From: JAABYT01 sp041581935
Lineage (GTDB): Bacteria; Pseudomonadota; Gammaproteobacteria; HK1
Reading direction: 5' to 3'
DNA length: 9,001 bases
Assembly: GCA_041581935.1 (NCBI GenBank)
Contig: JBFICP010000132.1
Location: forward strand, 1 to 9,001
This document shows positions 1 to 6,344 of this stretch, piece by piece. A program made the position numbers and the translations under genes. Within the stretch, counting starts at the first letter, position 1. Every line of letters begins with the position of its first letter. Below the pieces are notes generated by a model that ran no database searches, was not told the DNA's origin, and saw nothing but the letters and a program-made list of their open reading frames with translations.

Positions 1-172
1 CAACGGTAACACCGTTTTTCTCCATGATCGCTTTCGCGATGTCGACGAGCCCCTGTGTATGAGACATCTCGGGAGATCGTTTCAACGTGCAATTCAAAAT
101 GAGCGCACTGAGATCGGAGAAATCCCACCTGCTCGAGTCGCACATAGCGAGTTGCTTGTCTGAAAGTGTCAT
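1..172 (-). CDS. Flavodoxin-fold NAD(P)H:FMN oxidoreductase, N-terminal part (runs off the window)
   Basis: The ATG at 172-170 begins a reading frame that is open to the window edge, giving 57 visible residues. After about 20 polar residues comes a first beta strand (SALILNCTL, about 22-30), then the loop KRSPEMSHTQ (31-40) and a helix leading to EKNGV. This is the usual N-terminus of the NADPH-dependent FMN reductase/flavodoxin-like family, where the Ser/Thr-rich loop holds the FMN phosphate. Members are cytoplasmic and pass electrons from NAD(P)H to quinones or other acceptors. The start is fixed by a strong Shine-Dalgarno, GGAGGGG, five bases upstream. It lies 46 bp downstream of the antiporter gene on the same strand and is probably co-transcribed with it. 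The substrate cannot be told from this fragment. Confidence 0.8.
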   Translation of the reverse strand, partial: MTLSDKQLAMCDSSRWDFSDLSALILNCTLKRSPEMSHTQGLVDIAKAIMEKNGVTV

Positions 173-177
173 GGTGT

Positions 178-184
178 CCCCTCC
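178..184 (-). promoter_or_regulatory. Strong ribosome binding site for the flavoprotein gene
   Basis: Read on the minus strand the bases are GGAGGGG, five bases before the ATG at 172. The site decides that start over a later in-frame ATG at codon 10. Its strength suggests that the downstream flavoprotein is translated independently of the antiporter gene. Confidence 0.75.
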
Positions 185-218
185 ACTAGGTGGCGCGATG
201 CCAGAATAATCCTTCGAA

Positions 219-1499
219 TCAACCTTCCGGCTTGGTGACGGGCTTCAAGGCGTTGGAAAACGGCTCTTCGGGCACGGGCTTGTTTTCCTCACACTCACCC
301 ATTCTTCTTGTCGTTACTGCATACCAGTGCGAGAACGGTCCTGCGGTAAACCCGTGCAGAAGTATGCTCGATACAACCGTGACGATAATGACGGTGAAGA
401 TTTGTGCCTTGTGCGCGACGTCAGCACTTTCCAAAATCAGAAGCGCAAATAACACCGACGCGAGCCCACGAGGACCGAACCAGCCGAGAAACATCGAGCT
501 TACCGGCCTGATGCCGGTGCCAAGCAGCGCTACCGATACCGGTAGCATACGAACCAGCGTAAGCGAAAGCAAAGCGAAGACAATGCTCGTGACACTGATG
601 CCGGGGATCGCCATGGGGATCATGACGATTCCGAATGCCATGAAGGTCAGCAGAATCAGGATTTGACCTTCGCTCTCAGCGAACTCGTAAAGATACTTGC
701 ACTTGAAGGCCAGCGTGTTGCCGAAAACGAGCCCGCCGATAAAAGCCGCAACGAATCCGTTGCCGTGGAAGAGCTCGGCGAGCGCGTAGGCTCCAAATGC
801 CAGGGCGAGCGCTATCAGCCCCTCGGCACTCTCGGACAACCAGCCTGTTCGATAGCAGAGCGCGACCAGCTTGGCGCCCACGAAGCCCACGACGACTCCG
901 GCGACCGGGCCGAAGGTGATCTGCTTTAGGCCGAACGAAAGCCAGTACGACGCGTCGGCCGTGACCTGAGTGGCGCTTGCACACGCGGCCAGCACGAGCA
1001 CGACAGAAAGCGCAATACCGTCGTTCAAGCCGCTCTCCACGTTGAGCGCCTGACGAATACGTACCGGGACCGCGGGATTTGCAACGACCGCCTGGCCAAG
1101 CGCCGCATCGGTTGGCGCGAGGATGGCCGCCAGCAGCGCCGCCTCCCAGACTGAAAAATCGGTAAACAGAATCATTGCGGCTAATGCGCCGAGGGCGATA
1201 GTAAGCGGCATGCCGATGACCAGCATGCGAACCGGAAGATTGTGGTCTCGACGCAGTGCGCGAAGGTCGATGCTCGCGGCATCGGAGAACAGCACGAGAA
1301 TGAGCGTGACCTCGGCCAGTATGTGGAGACCCCGGTTCGATATGTGGAGCGTTATGAGTCCAGCCGCGGCCGGGCCGGCGATCAGCCCGAACGCGGCGAA
1401 CAGCATCGGTCCGGTGAGCACGGTTCCATCGAGCCGGTGGCTGACGAGACCGAAAGCGAGAAAGGCGACGGCAGCGGTCAGGATCACCACAGGATCCAC
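219..1499 (-). CDS. CPA1 (NhaP-type) cation/proton antiporter
   Basis: Predicted inner-membrane antiporter of 426 residues that exchanges Na+ or K+ for H+. Most of the chain is hydrophobic segments, about 12 membrane helices from residue 3 to about 385, with a short polar cytoplasmic tail of about 35 residues rich in Glu, Pro and Lys. The family's ion-binding motifs are visible: APTDAALG (128-135, with T130-D131) and ESGLNDG (155-161, with the N159-D160 pair typical of electroneutral CPA1 exchangers). GWFGPRGLASVLFAL (339-353) carries the conserved late-helix Arg. The start is GTG, supported by GGGGAGAGG at 1512-1504 four bases upstream. There is no C-terminal TrkA-N/RCK domain, unlike Kef-type exchangers. 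It lies 42 bp after the dehydrogenase gene and 46 bp before the flavoprotein gene, all on one strand. Ion specificity cannot be read from the sequence. Confidence 0.9.
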   Translation of the reverse strand: MDPVVILTAAVAFLAFGLVSHRLDGTVLTGPMLFAAFGLIAGPAAAGLITLHISNRGLHILAEVTLILVLFSDAASIDLRALRRDHNLPVRMLVIGMPLTIALGALAAMILFTDFSVWEAALLAAILAPTDAALGQAVVANPAVPVRIRQALNVESGLNDGIALSVVLVLAACASATQVTADASYWLSFGLKQITFGPVAGVVVGFVGAKLVALCYRTGWLSESAEGLIALALAFGAYALAELFHGNGFVAAFIGGLVFGNTLAFKCKYLYEFAESEGQILILLTFMAFGIVMIPMAIPGISVTSIVFALLSLTLVRMLPVSVALLGTGIRPVSSMFLGWFGPRGLASVLFALLILESADVAHKAQIFTVIIVTVVSSILLHGFTAGPFSHWYAVTTRRMGECEENKPVPEEPFSNALKPVTKPEG

Positions 1500-1503
1500 G
1501 CCA

Positions 1504-1512
1504 CCTCTCCCC
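1504..1512 (-). promoter_or_regulatory. Ribosome binding site supporting the GTG start of the antiporter
   Basis: Minus-strand GGGGAGAGG ends four bases before the GTG at 1499-1497. It supports this non-ATG start, after which the first membrane helix begins within three residues. Confidence 0.6.
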
Positions 1513-1541
1513 TGCCGTCACCGGTGCGTCGTGCCCGTAGG

Positions 1542-2588
1542 TCAGGAATCGAACTGCTCCGCGTAATCACGAAGGCGCCGCTTGAACGCTGGGCTCGCGA
1601 GTACATCGACGTTAACGACATGGGCGGGAGGTCGCCCGGCCATCATCGCATGCACCGCGGCAACATTCGCCGCGCCATTTCCCGCCATACACTGATCGGT
1701 CCAGCACAGCGCATGGGGCGAGAGAATCGCGTTGTCGAGTGAAAGGATGGGATCGTCGGGCTCCGGCGGCTCCTGCTCCAGTACGTCGAGCCCGGCGCCG
1801 GCAATACGTCCTTCCTGCAAGGCCTCGACCAGCGCCGCCTGATCGACGACCGGCCCCCTGGAGGTATTGATGAGAAACGCGCCCGGCTTCATGAGCTCGA
1901 GCATGGGCGCATCGACAATCCGGCGGGTCGTCTCGCTGAGTGGGCAGCTGACACTCAGGACGTCGGATTCGCGAAACAGATCCTCGAGCGATACCAGCGT
2001 GACGCCTAGCGCCGCCGCCATCGAAGCGTCGGCGTAAGGATCGTGGGCGATCAAGCGCATGTCGAATGGTTGTGCGAGCTTGAACACTTCGGTCCCGATA
2101 TTTCCCATGCCGAGAGATCCCAGCGTGCGACCTACAAGCCCGAAGCCGTTGTACTGCGCCTTGCGCGCCCACCCGGACGGGCCCTCCCGTGCGATACGAT
2201 CCTTGACCATGAGCCGCGTGGTCAGGGCGAGCATCAAGGTGATAATGCTGGCCGCGACGGGACGCCGCACACCGTCGGGAGTAATGGCGATCGCTACGTC
2301 GTTGTTCGTGCAGGCTGCCACATCGATGCGGTCATATCCCACACCGAAGCGCGCCACCAGCGATAGACGGCCGCGTGGCGCAAAGGACGATTTCGTGACC
2401 GCTTCCAGCATGAGAACGACGGCATCCAGATCCGCGATCGCTTTGGATTCGAGCTCAGGCGTCTCGGGTAAGCTCACGCAATCGATGCGGGGATCGTCAT
2501 CGAGCGGAGAGAGATCGAAATCAGGGATAATCAATTTGCCGCCGGCTGTGCGAATACCCTGACTGATGCCAACCCGAAAAGGTCTCAT
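1542..2588 (-). CDS. D-isomer-specific 2-hydroxyacid dehydrogenase
   Basis: Cytoplasmic NAD(H)-dependent oxidoreductase of 348 residues that interconverts 2-keto acids and D-2-hydroxy acids; the true substrate is unknown. The catalytic domain is split, with the Rossmann domain inserted at about 105-295. Visible motifs are ARFGVGYDRIDV (79-90), the dinucleotide loop GSLGMGNIG (157-165), acidic D183 at the end of the second strand (favouring NAD over NADP), and NTSRGPVVD (241-249) with catalytic R244. LDVLEQEP (268-274) carries the catalytic Glu, probably E273, and SPHALCW (290-296) carries the catalytic H292. All three catalytic residues are present, so it looks functional. It starts with ATG nine bases after the aldolase stop, so the two are almost certainly co-translated. 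It resembles phosphoglycerate-dehydrogenase-like proteins but lacks the ACT regulatory domain of SerA, so serine biosynthesis is unlikely. Confidence 0.92.
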   Translation of the reverse strand: MRPFRVGISQGIRTAGGKLIIPDFDLSPLDDDPRIDCVSLPETPELESKAIADLDAVVLMLEAVTKSSFAPRGRLSLVARFGVGYDRIDVAACTNNDVAIAITPDGVRRPVAASIITLMLALTTRLMVKDRIAREGPSGWARKAQYNGFGLVGRTLGSLGMGNIGTEVFKLAQPFDMRLIAHDPYADASMAAALGVTLVSLEDLFRESDVLSVSCPLSETTRRIVDAPMLELMKPGAFLINTSRGPVVDQAALVEALQEGRIAGAGLDVLEQEPPEPDDPILSLDNAILSPHALCWTDQCMAGNGAANVAAVHAMMAGRPPAHVVNVDVLASPAFKRRLRDYAEQFDS

Positions 2589-2597
2589 GGGGCCGTC

Positions 2598-3374
2598 TCA
2601 TTCGCAGGCTGCGCGAAGCGCAGCGAGCCGGGATTTCAAGACTTCGGTATAGAGCTGGGTATCGGTGCCGATCGCGATAAAATCGTGTCCGCGTGCGAAA
2701 AGCTTCGCACCCTCTTCGGCGGTCTCGGCCATGCGACCGAGCGACTTGCCGTGATGAGTTGCCGCCGCGGCGATACGATCCACGGCGGCAATATAGTCCG
2801 GATTATCGAACTCGCCCGGAATTCCGAGACTCGTGCTCAAATCCAGATGCCCGATCCACAGCCCGTCGATTCCATCGACCGCGGCGATGTCGTCGGCGTT
2901 TTCGGCGCCATCTCGAGTTTCGACCAGAGCGAAAAGCACGCTGCGACGATTCGCCTCGGCGAGCTTCTCGGCAACCGGACCGCTCGTGTAGCCGTCATGG
3001 GCGATTCCGAGCGCCACTCCGCGCGCGCCCATCGGCGCATATTTGGCGCACTGGACGATGCGTTGCGCTTCCTCGCCCGAACCGACCATCGGTAGTATTA
3101 ACCCTTCGGCGCCGGCGTCGAGCGCTCGCGCGATGTTCTCGTAGGAACGGCCCGGCGGCCGAACCAGCGCCGGTATCGACGCCGCCTGGAGAAACTGAAG
3201 CGTGCTCTTGAGCGTGTCGATACCAAGCCCGCTGTGCTCGGTATCGAGAAAAACGAACTCGCTGCCACCGGCCGCAAGCAGGTGTCCGATCCCGGGTACC
3301 GCGAATTCCCACACCAGGGTGCCGGATTTGAGGCGCTTGTGTTGCACCATGTCGCGTAACGTCCATCGGCTCAT
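2598..3374 (-). CDS. HpcH/HpaI-family class II aldolase
   Basis: Cytoplasmic TIM-barrel, metal-dependent aldolase of 258 residues. The family cleaves or forms 2-keto-4-hydroxy acids, releasing pyruvate (or a relative) plus an aldehyde. Visible family features are FLDTEHSGLG (42-51, with the active-site His H47), VRPPG (71-75, with the substrate-binding Arg R72), the barrel strand GLILPMVGS (91-99), and the metal ligands E152 (in LFALVETRDG) and D178 (in GLWIGHLDLSTSLG, 171-184). Length is normal for HpaI, GarL and RhmA relatives. The ATG at 3374 is preceded by AGGGAG about ten bases upstream. It is the first gene of a four-gene minus-strand run. The dehydrogenase directly after it could reduce or oxidise the 2-keto product or precursor. 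Whether the natural substrate is an aromatic-catabolism intermediate or a sugar acid cannot be decided. Confidence 0.92.
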   Translation of the reverse strand: MSRWTLRDMVQHKRLKSGTLVWEFAVPGIGHLLAAGGSEFVFLDTEHSGLGIDTLKSTLQFLQAASIPALVRPPGRSYENIARALDAGAEGLILPMVGSGEEAQRIVQCAKYAPMGARGVALGIAHDGYTSGPVAEKLAEANRRSVLFALVETRDGAENADDIAAVDGIDGLWIGHLDLSTSLGIPGEFDNPDYIAAVDRIAAAATHHGKSLGRMAETAEEGAKLFARGHDFIAIGTDTQLYTEVLKSRLAALRAACE

Positions 3375-3424
3375 GTAAAGGCTCCCTGATCGCGTGCAAA
3401 AGCGCCGTGGCCGGTTCCGCGGGG

Positions 3425-3453
3425 AGTATGCTACGCGTCATGCGACCGGGCAA
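3425..3453 (-). promoter_or_regulatory. Candidate sigma70 promoter for the aldolase operon
   Basis: On the minus strand TTGCCC (3453-3448) and CATACT (3430-3425) are separated by 17 bases. Each hexamer matches the consensus at four of six positions. The implied transcription start near 3418 leaves about 44 bases of leader before the ATG at 3374. It lies in the divergent gap, partly overlapping the region that must drive the multicopper oxidase. The match is modest. Confidence 0.3.
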
Positions 3454-3460
3454 ATACACG

Positions 3461-3466
3461 TATACT
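3461..3466 (+). promoter_or_regulatory. Possible -10 element (TATACT) just before the multicopper oxidase
   Basis: TATACT matches the -10 consensus at five of six positions and ends eight bases before the proposed GTG start at 3475. No good -35 hexamer is seen 16 to 18 bases upstream. If used, transcription would begin almost at the start codon, giving a leaderless or nearly leaderless message. Confidence 0.25.
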
Positions 3467-3474
3467 CGGCGAGC

Positions 3475-4890
3475 GTGAAGCTCAACCGACGACAATTTTT
3501 GAATTACAGCAGCATGCTCGCGCTTTCGCCCGTGCTGCTCGCGCCTGGACGCGCTGCCCATGGCGCGACCATCGAGCGCCGACTGACGGCGGCAGCGGCA
3601 GAGATTCCGCTGCTCGGTGCGGGTGCCCCATCGACCGACGTGCTCGCCTACGATGCACGCGTGCCCGGCCCCACCTTCCGCCTGCGTCCGGGCGAATTAT
3701 TCGACCTCGCATTCAGTAACGGGCTCGATCGCCCGACGACGGTGCATTGGCATGGATTGCGGGTTCCCAATGCAATGGACGGTGTACCGGTTCTCACGCA
3801 AGCCCCCGTGGCCCCTGGAGGGCAATTTCGATACGCCTTCGAGGCACGAAACCCCGGCACGTTCTGGTACCACCCGCATTTTCAGAGCGCCGAGCAGCTC
3901 GACAGGGGGCTGCACGGCGTCATCATCGTCGAGGACCCCAAGCCGCCCGCCGCCGACCGCGAAATCCTGTGGGTGCTGGATGACTGGCGACTGGATGGCA
4001 GGGGTCAGATCATCGGTGATTTCGGTGATCTTCACGACGCCAGCCATCAAGGCCGGTTCGGCAATACCGCCTCGGTCAACGGTCGCCTACCGGATGACCT
4101 CCACGTGCGCTCCGGTGAACGGGTTCGACTGCGGCTGGTGAACGTGGCCAATGCATGGATCTTCGGGCTCGATTTCGTCGGCCACTCTCCGCAGGTTATC
4201 GCTTACGACGGTCATGCCGTCGAACCGCATGAGCCGCCTGGAGGAATTGTCGTCATCGGTCCCGCGCAACGGGTCGACCTCTTGCTGGACTTCAACGCCG
4301 ATCCCGGTCAGCGCTTCGAGATCCTGGATCGCTACTATCCGCGCGAAGCGTTCAAGCTTCTCGAGATCGTTTACGGGGAAACGCGCCTGCGGGCCAAGCC
4401 GTTGACGGACGGCCTGGCGCTCCCGGCACCCGAGCTACCGAGGCCCGACCTGCGCTCCGCGCGGCGTCACGAGATCGTATTTTCCGGTGGTGCCATGGGC
4501 GGGCTTCGCAGCGCACTTTACCGTGGGCAGGAGACCGGCATTCGGGAGCTGGCCGGAGCCGGCAAAGTGTGGGCCGTCAACGGCGTCGTCGCCAGCAGGC
4601 ACGACGAGCCGCCCGTCTTGCAGCTCGACCTCGGACGCTCCTACATCATCGAATTTTTCAACGACACGGCATTCGCGCACCCGATACACCTGCACGGCCA
4701 TCCAATGCGGATTCTCGAGGTCGATGGCAAAAAGCCGTTACGTGACGTGTGGCGCGATACGCTGCTCCTCGAGGGGCGGTCGCGGGGCACGGTGGCAGTG
4801 GTGGCGGACAACCCCGGGCGCTGGATGCTGCACTGTCACATTCCGGAGCATCAGGAAGCGGGAATGATGGCGGTCGTCGATGTCGGCTGA
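3475..4890 (+). CDS. Tat-exported multicopper oxidase
   Basis: Predicted periplasmic three-cupredoxin oxidase that couples one-electron oxidation of a substrate to reduction of O2 to water. From the GTG at 3475 it is 471 residues. NRRQFL (4-9), followed by a hydrophobic stretch to about residue 23 and AAHG-A near 27-31, is a twin-arginine signal, as expected for a protein that folds around copper in the cytoplasm. All four copper motifs are intact: HWHG (91-94), HPH (133-135), HPIHLHGH (402-409) and HCHIPEHQEAGM (453-464). The last supplies the type 1 Cys (C454) and axial Met (M464). An upstream in-frame GTG at 3394 is possible, but it has no ribosome site and would put 27 extra residues before the Tat motif. 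There is no Met-rich insert like that of CueO, and no copper-resistance genes lie beside it. It could be a laccase, metal oxidase or FtsP-like protein; the substrate is unknown. Confidence 0.9.
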   Translation: MKLNRRQFLNYSSMLALSPVLLAPGRAAHGATIERRLTAAAAEIPLLGAGAPSTDVLAYDARVPGPTFRLRPGELFDLAFSNGLDRPTTVHWHGLRVPNAMDGVPVLTQAPVAPGGQFRYAFEARNPGTFWYHPHFQSAEQLDRGLHGVIIVEDPKPPAADREILWVLDDWRLDGRGQIIGDFGDLHDASHQGRFGNTASVNGRLPDDLHVRSGERVRLRLVNVANAWIFGLDFVGHSPQVIAYDGHAVEPHEPPGGIVVIGPAQRVDLLLDFNADPGQRFEILDRYYPREAFKLLEIVYGETRLRAKPLTDGLALPAPELPRPDLRSARRHEIVFSGGAMGGLRSALYRGQETGIRELAGAGKVWAVNGVVASRHDEPPVLQLDLGRSYIIEFFNDTAFAHPIHLHGHPMRILEVDGKKPLRDVWRDTLLLEGRSRGTVAVVADNPGRWMLHCHIPEHQEAGMMAVVDVG

Positions 4891-4932
4891 GGCCGCGAAA
4901 TATTCCTGGGAACGAAAATGCATCCCCGGAAA

Positions 4933-4963
4933 CGCCGAGCGCCTCATTAAGAGGCGCTCGGCG
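4933..4963. terminator. Perfect 13-bp hairpin between convergent genes, likely bidirectional terminator
   Basis: CGCCGAGCGCCTC (4933-4945) and its exact reverse complement (4951-4963) flank a five-base loop, ATTAA. It sits 42 bases after the multicopper oxidase stop and 28 bases after the stop of the convergent small gene. The strong GC stem fits a transcription terminator serving both. Neither side has a proper run of T: the minus-strand exit has only TTT and the plus-strand exit none. Termination may therefore be incomplete, or the hairpin may mainly protect 3' ends. Confidence 0.6.
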
Positions 4964-4991
4964 TGCGTACCTGAAAAGCGGGGCGACTGGC

Positions 4992-5177
4992 TCAGGTCGA
5001 TTCCTTGAGCCTCAACAAAGCCAGTCTGTCCTGCTTGTCCTTGAGGAGTTGACGCATGTAGGAGACCGCGTGGCGCGAACGCCGATCCTGGTGCTGAGCC
5101 ACCTGGGTGATCTGATCTCCGAGCTTGTCGATTTCTTCTCTGAGACGATCTTCCGTCCAACGTATGTAATTCAACAT
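4992..5177 (-). CDS. Small 61-residue hypothetical protein, probably helical
   Basis: I do not recognise this protein. The ATG at 5177-5175 is preceded by AGGGTGG about five bases upstream, a good ribosome site. The 61 residues are strongly charged (Arg, Lys, Asp, Glu) and rich in Leu, Gln and Ile, with almost no Gly or Pro. Hydrophobic residues recur every three to four positions (as in RLREEIDKLGDQI, 11-23, and MRQLLKDKQDRLALL, 41-55), suggesting two amphipathic helices or a short coiled coil. It has no membrane segment, signal peptide or Cys pair. It lies alone between two plus-strand genes, with the hairpin at 4933-4963 just after its stop. A clean start signal and own terminator make it more likely real than a chance frame. 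A small cytoplasmic oligomer or regulator is a guess only. Confidence 0.6.
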   Translation of the reverse strand: MLNYIRWTEDRLREEIDKLGDQITQVAQHQDRRSRHAVSYMRQLLKDKQDRLALLRLKEST

Positions 5178-5207
5178 GGTGCCACCCTGTTCAGAATCTC
5201 AAAGACT

Positions 5208-5217
5208 CCTGATCAGG
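5208..5217. repeat. 10-bp perfect palindrome upstream of the small gene
   Basis: CCTGATCAGG is its own reverse complement and lies 31 to 40 bases before the ATG of the 61-residue gene. It is placed where an operator could act, but a palindrome of this size can occur by chance. Confidence 0.35.
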
Positions 5218-5231
5218 CTTAGCAGCTGGGA

Positions 5232-5305
5232 ATCCGAATTCTACGGATCGGGGGACGAACGGTCGTCTGGAACCGACAGACGGTAGGTTCAAATACCGGA
5301 CCGTC
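5232..5305. repeat. Cluster of inverted repeats in the divergent gap
   Basis: Several dyads lie in 74 bases: ATCCG-N7-CGGAT (5232-5248), CGTCTG-N7-CAGACG (5264-5282), CGGTA-N8-TACCG (5281-5298), ACGGTC (5259-5264) with GACCGT (5299-5304), and GACGGT-N15-ACCGTC (5279-5305). Some are mutually exclusive; others can nest into a small three-way junction closed by ACGGT/ACCGT. They lie between the starts of two divergent genes. They could be operators for a dimeric regulator, or fold if transcribed. No known riboswitch class is recognised. Confidence 0.45.
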
Positions 5306-5348
5306 AAATTCTTGTCGTGCTGAGCGCCTCGAGACAGCAGGGTCTACC

Positions 5349-5377
5349 TTGAGGGTGACCATGCCAGGCCCTATGCT
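5349..5377 (+). promoter_or_regulatory. Candidate sigma70 promoter for the binding-protein-like gene
   Basis: TTGAGG (5349-5354) and TATGCT (5372-5377) are separated by exactly 17 bases. Both hexamers match the consensus at four of six positions, and the spacing is optimal. The start of transcription would be near 5384, giving a leader of about 43 bases that contains the ribosome site GAGGAG at 5414-5419. The inverted-repeat cluster lies just upstream, where a regulator could bind. Confidence 0.4.
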
Positions 5378-5426
5378 CGATGAGGGTCGCCCGCAGGTGG
5401 CCACACGTCGGTAGAGGAGTTACGCC

Positions 5427-6317
5427 GTGGGCCAGTGCCACGTCATGGTCACCCGCCATTCGGCCTTTTATACCCCGTTGCTCGTCACCATAGGAGGCGG
5501 CTTTCTGGCGGTCGAAGGCATCGAGGCCGAGTTTTCCGTCGCAGCCACCGCGAGAGATGTGCTCGCCGGAATCCATGGCGGAAACGTTCACGTGGCGCAA
5601 TCCGCCGTCTCCGCAAACTTCGGCGCGCTCGAGCGCGGCAAGCGATCGCCGTTGGTGCACTTCGCCCAGCTCAACGAACGCGACGGCTTCATGCTCGTCG
5701 GCCGCGCTCCGGACGATGCATTCTCCTGGAACAAGCTCGTGGGCAAGAAAGTCATCGTGGATCACGGTCGACAACCGCTGGCGATGTTCAAGTACGCGTT
5801 ACACAAGGAGGGCGTCGAATTCGATGCCATCGATGCCGTTGACGCAGGCAACCCGGAGGCTATGGAGCAAGCTTTTCGCGCCGGCCAAGGCGATTACGTG
5901 CACCTCCAGGGACCAACGGCGCAGCAGCTTGCCTCGGATGGAGTCGGACATGTGGTCGCCTGGCCGGGGAAATCCATCGGCCCGGTGGCCTTCAGCAGCC
6001 TCGCGGCATCACGCAAGTGGCTTGCGAGCGACGATGCCGCCATCTTCATGCGAGCCTACCGCCGCGCGCGCGAATTCGCCATCGAAATGGATCCCGATGA
6101 GGTCGCCTCGGTGATCGGGCGCTTTTTCAACGAGGTCGATCGGGACGCTCTGATCAAGGCCGTCGAGACCTACCAGGAGCTCGGCTGCTGGAGCCCGGGC
6201 GTGCGTATCACGCCTGAAGCCTTCGACAACACCCTCGATGTATTCGAGCGCAGCGGACACATCACCAAACGCCACGCCTATGAGCAGGTCGTCGCCCCGC
6301 CACCCGGCGAAGATTGA
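5427..6317 (+). CDS. SsuA/THI5 (NMT1)-like substrate-binding-fold protein without signal peptide
   Basis: 296 residues resembling ABC-transporter substrate-binding proteins of the NMT1/THI5/SsuA group. The N-terminal segment SAFYTPLLVTIGGGFLAVEG (12-31), then TARDVLAGIHGGNVHVAQSA (41-60), follows the family pattern in which a ligand-site loop precedes a strand and helix and G-rich turns. LVGKKVIVDHGRQP (104-117) matches the hinge-side 'LKGKK(I/V)' segment, followed by a second lobe with helices to about 280. The GTG start is set by GAGGAG (5414-5419), seven bases upstream. An in-frame TAG at 5412-5414 rules out a longer N-terminus. The protein therefore has no signal peptide or lipobox, which is odd for a transporter component. 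No permease or ATPase gene lies nearby. It may be a cytoplasmic ligand binder or an enzyme on this fold, as yeast THI5 is. The ligand is unknown. Confidence 0.75.
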   Translation: MGQCHVMVTRHSAFYTPLLVTIGGGFLAVEGIEAEFSVAATARDVLAGIHGGNVHVAQSAVSANFGALERGKRSPLVHFAQLNERDGFMLVGRAPDDAFSWNKLVGKKVIVDHGRQPLAMFKYALHKEGVEFDAIDAVDAGNPEAMEQAFRAGQGDYVHLQGPTAQQLASDGVGHVVAWPGKSIGPVAFSSLAASRKWLASDDAAIFMRAYRRAREFAIEMDPDEVASVIGRFFNEVDRDALIKAVETYQELGCWSPGVRITPEAFDNTLDVFERSGHITKRHAYEQVVAPPPGED

Positions 6318-6344
6318 ATATCGTCGCATCTGCGCGAGGCGTGG

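Noticed and set aside
676..1521. A long minus-strand open frame (281 codons) overlapping the antiporter gene
   Set aside because: It is an Arg-rich, motif-free translation typical of an out-of-frame reading of G+C-rich coding DNA. The overlapping antiporter frame has clear family motifs.
2995..3561. Minus-strand open frame of 188 codons spanning the aldolase start and the divergent gap
   Set aside because: It has no recognisable domain and a biased composition, and it overlaps the well-supported aldolase and the multicopper oxidase signal peptide.
5235..5311. Possible tRNA or tRNA relic (GGTTCAAAT-like loop near 5286-5294 with a hairpin before it)
   Set aside because: The T-stem does not pair in the right register (an extra A before CC), the expected acceptor ends do not pair, and there is no CCA or D arm.
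5219..5404. Minus-strand 61-codon frame in the intergenic gap
   Set aside because: No ribosome site and an Arg/Pro/Ser-rich composition. It overlaps the dyad cluster and the proposed promoter of the opposite-strand gene.
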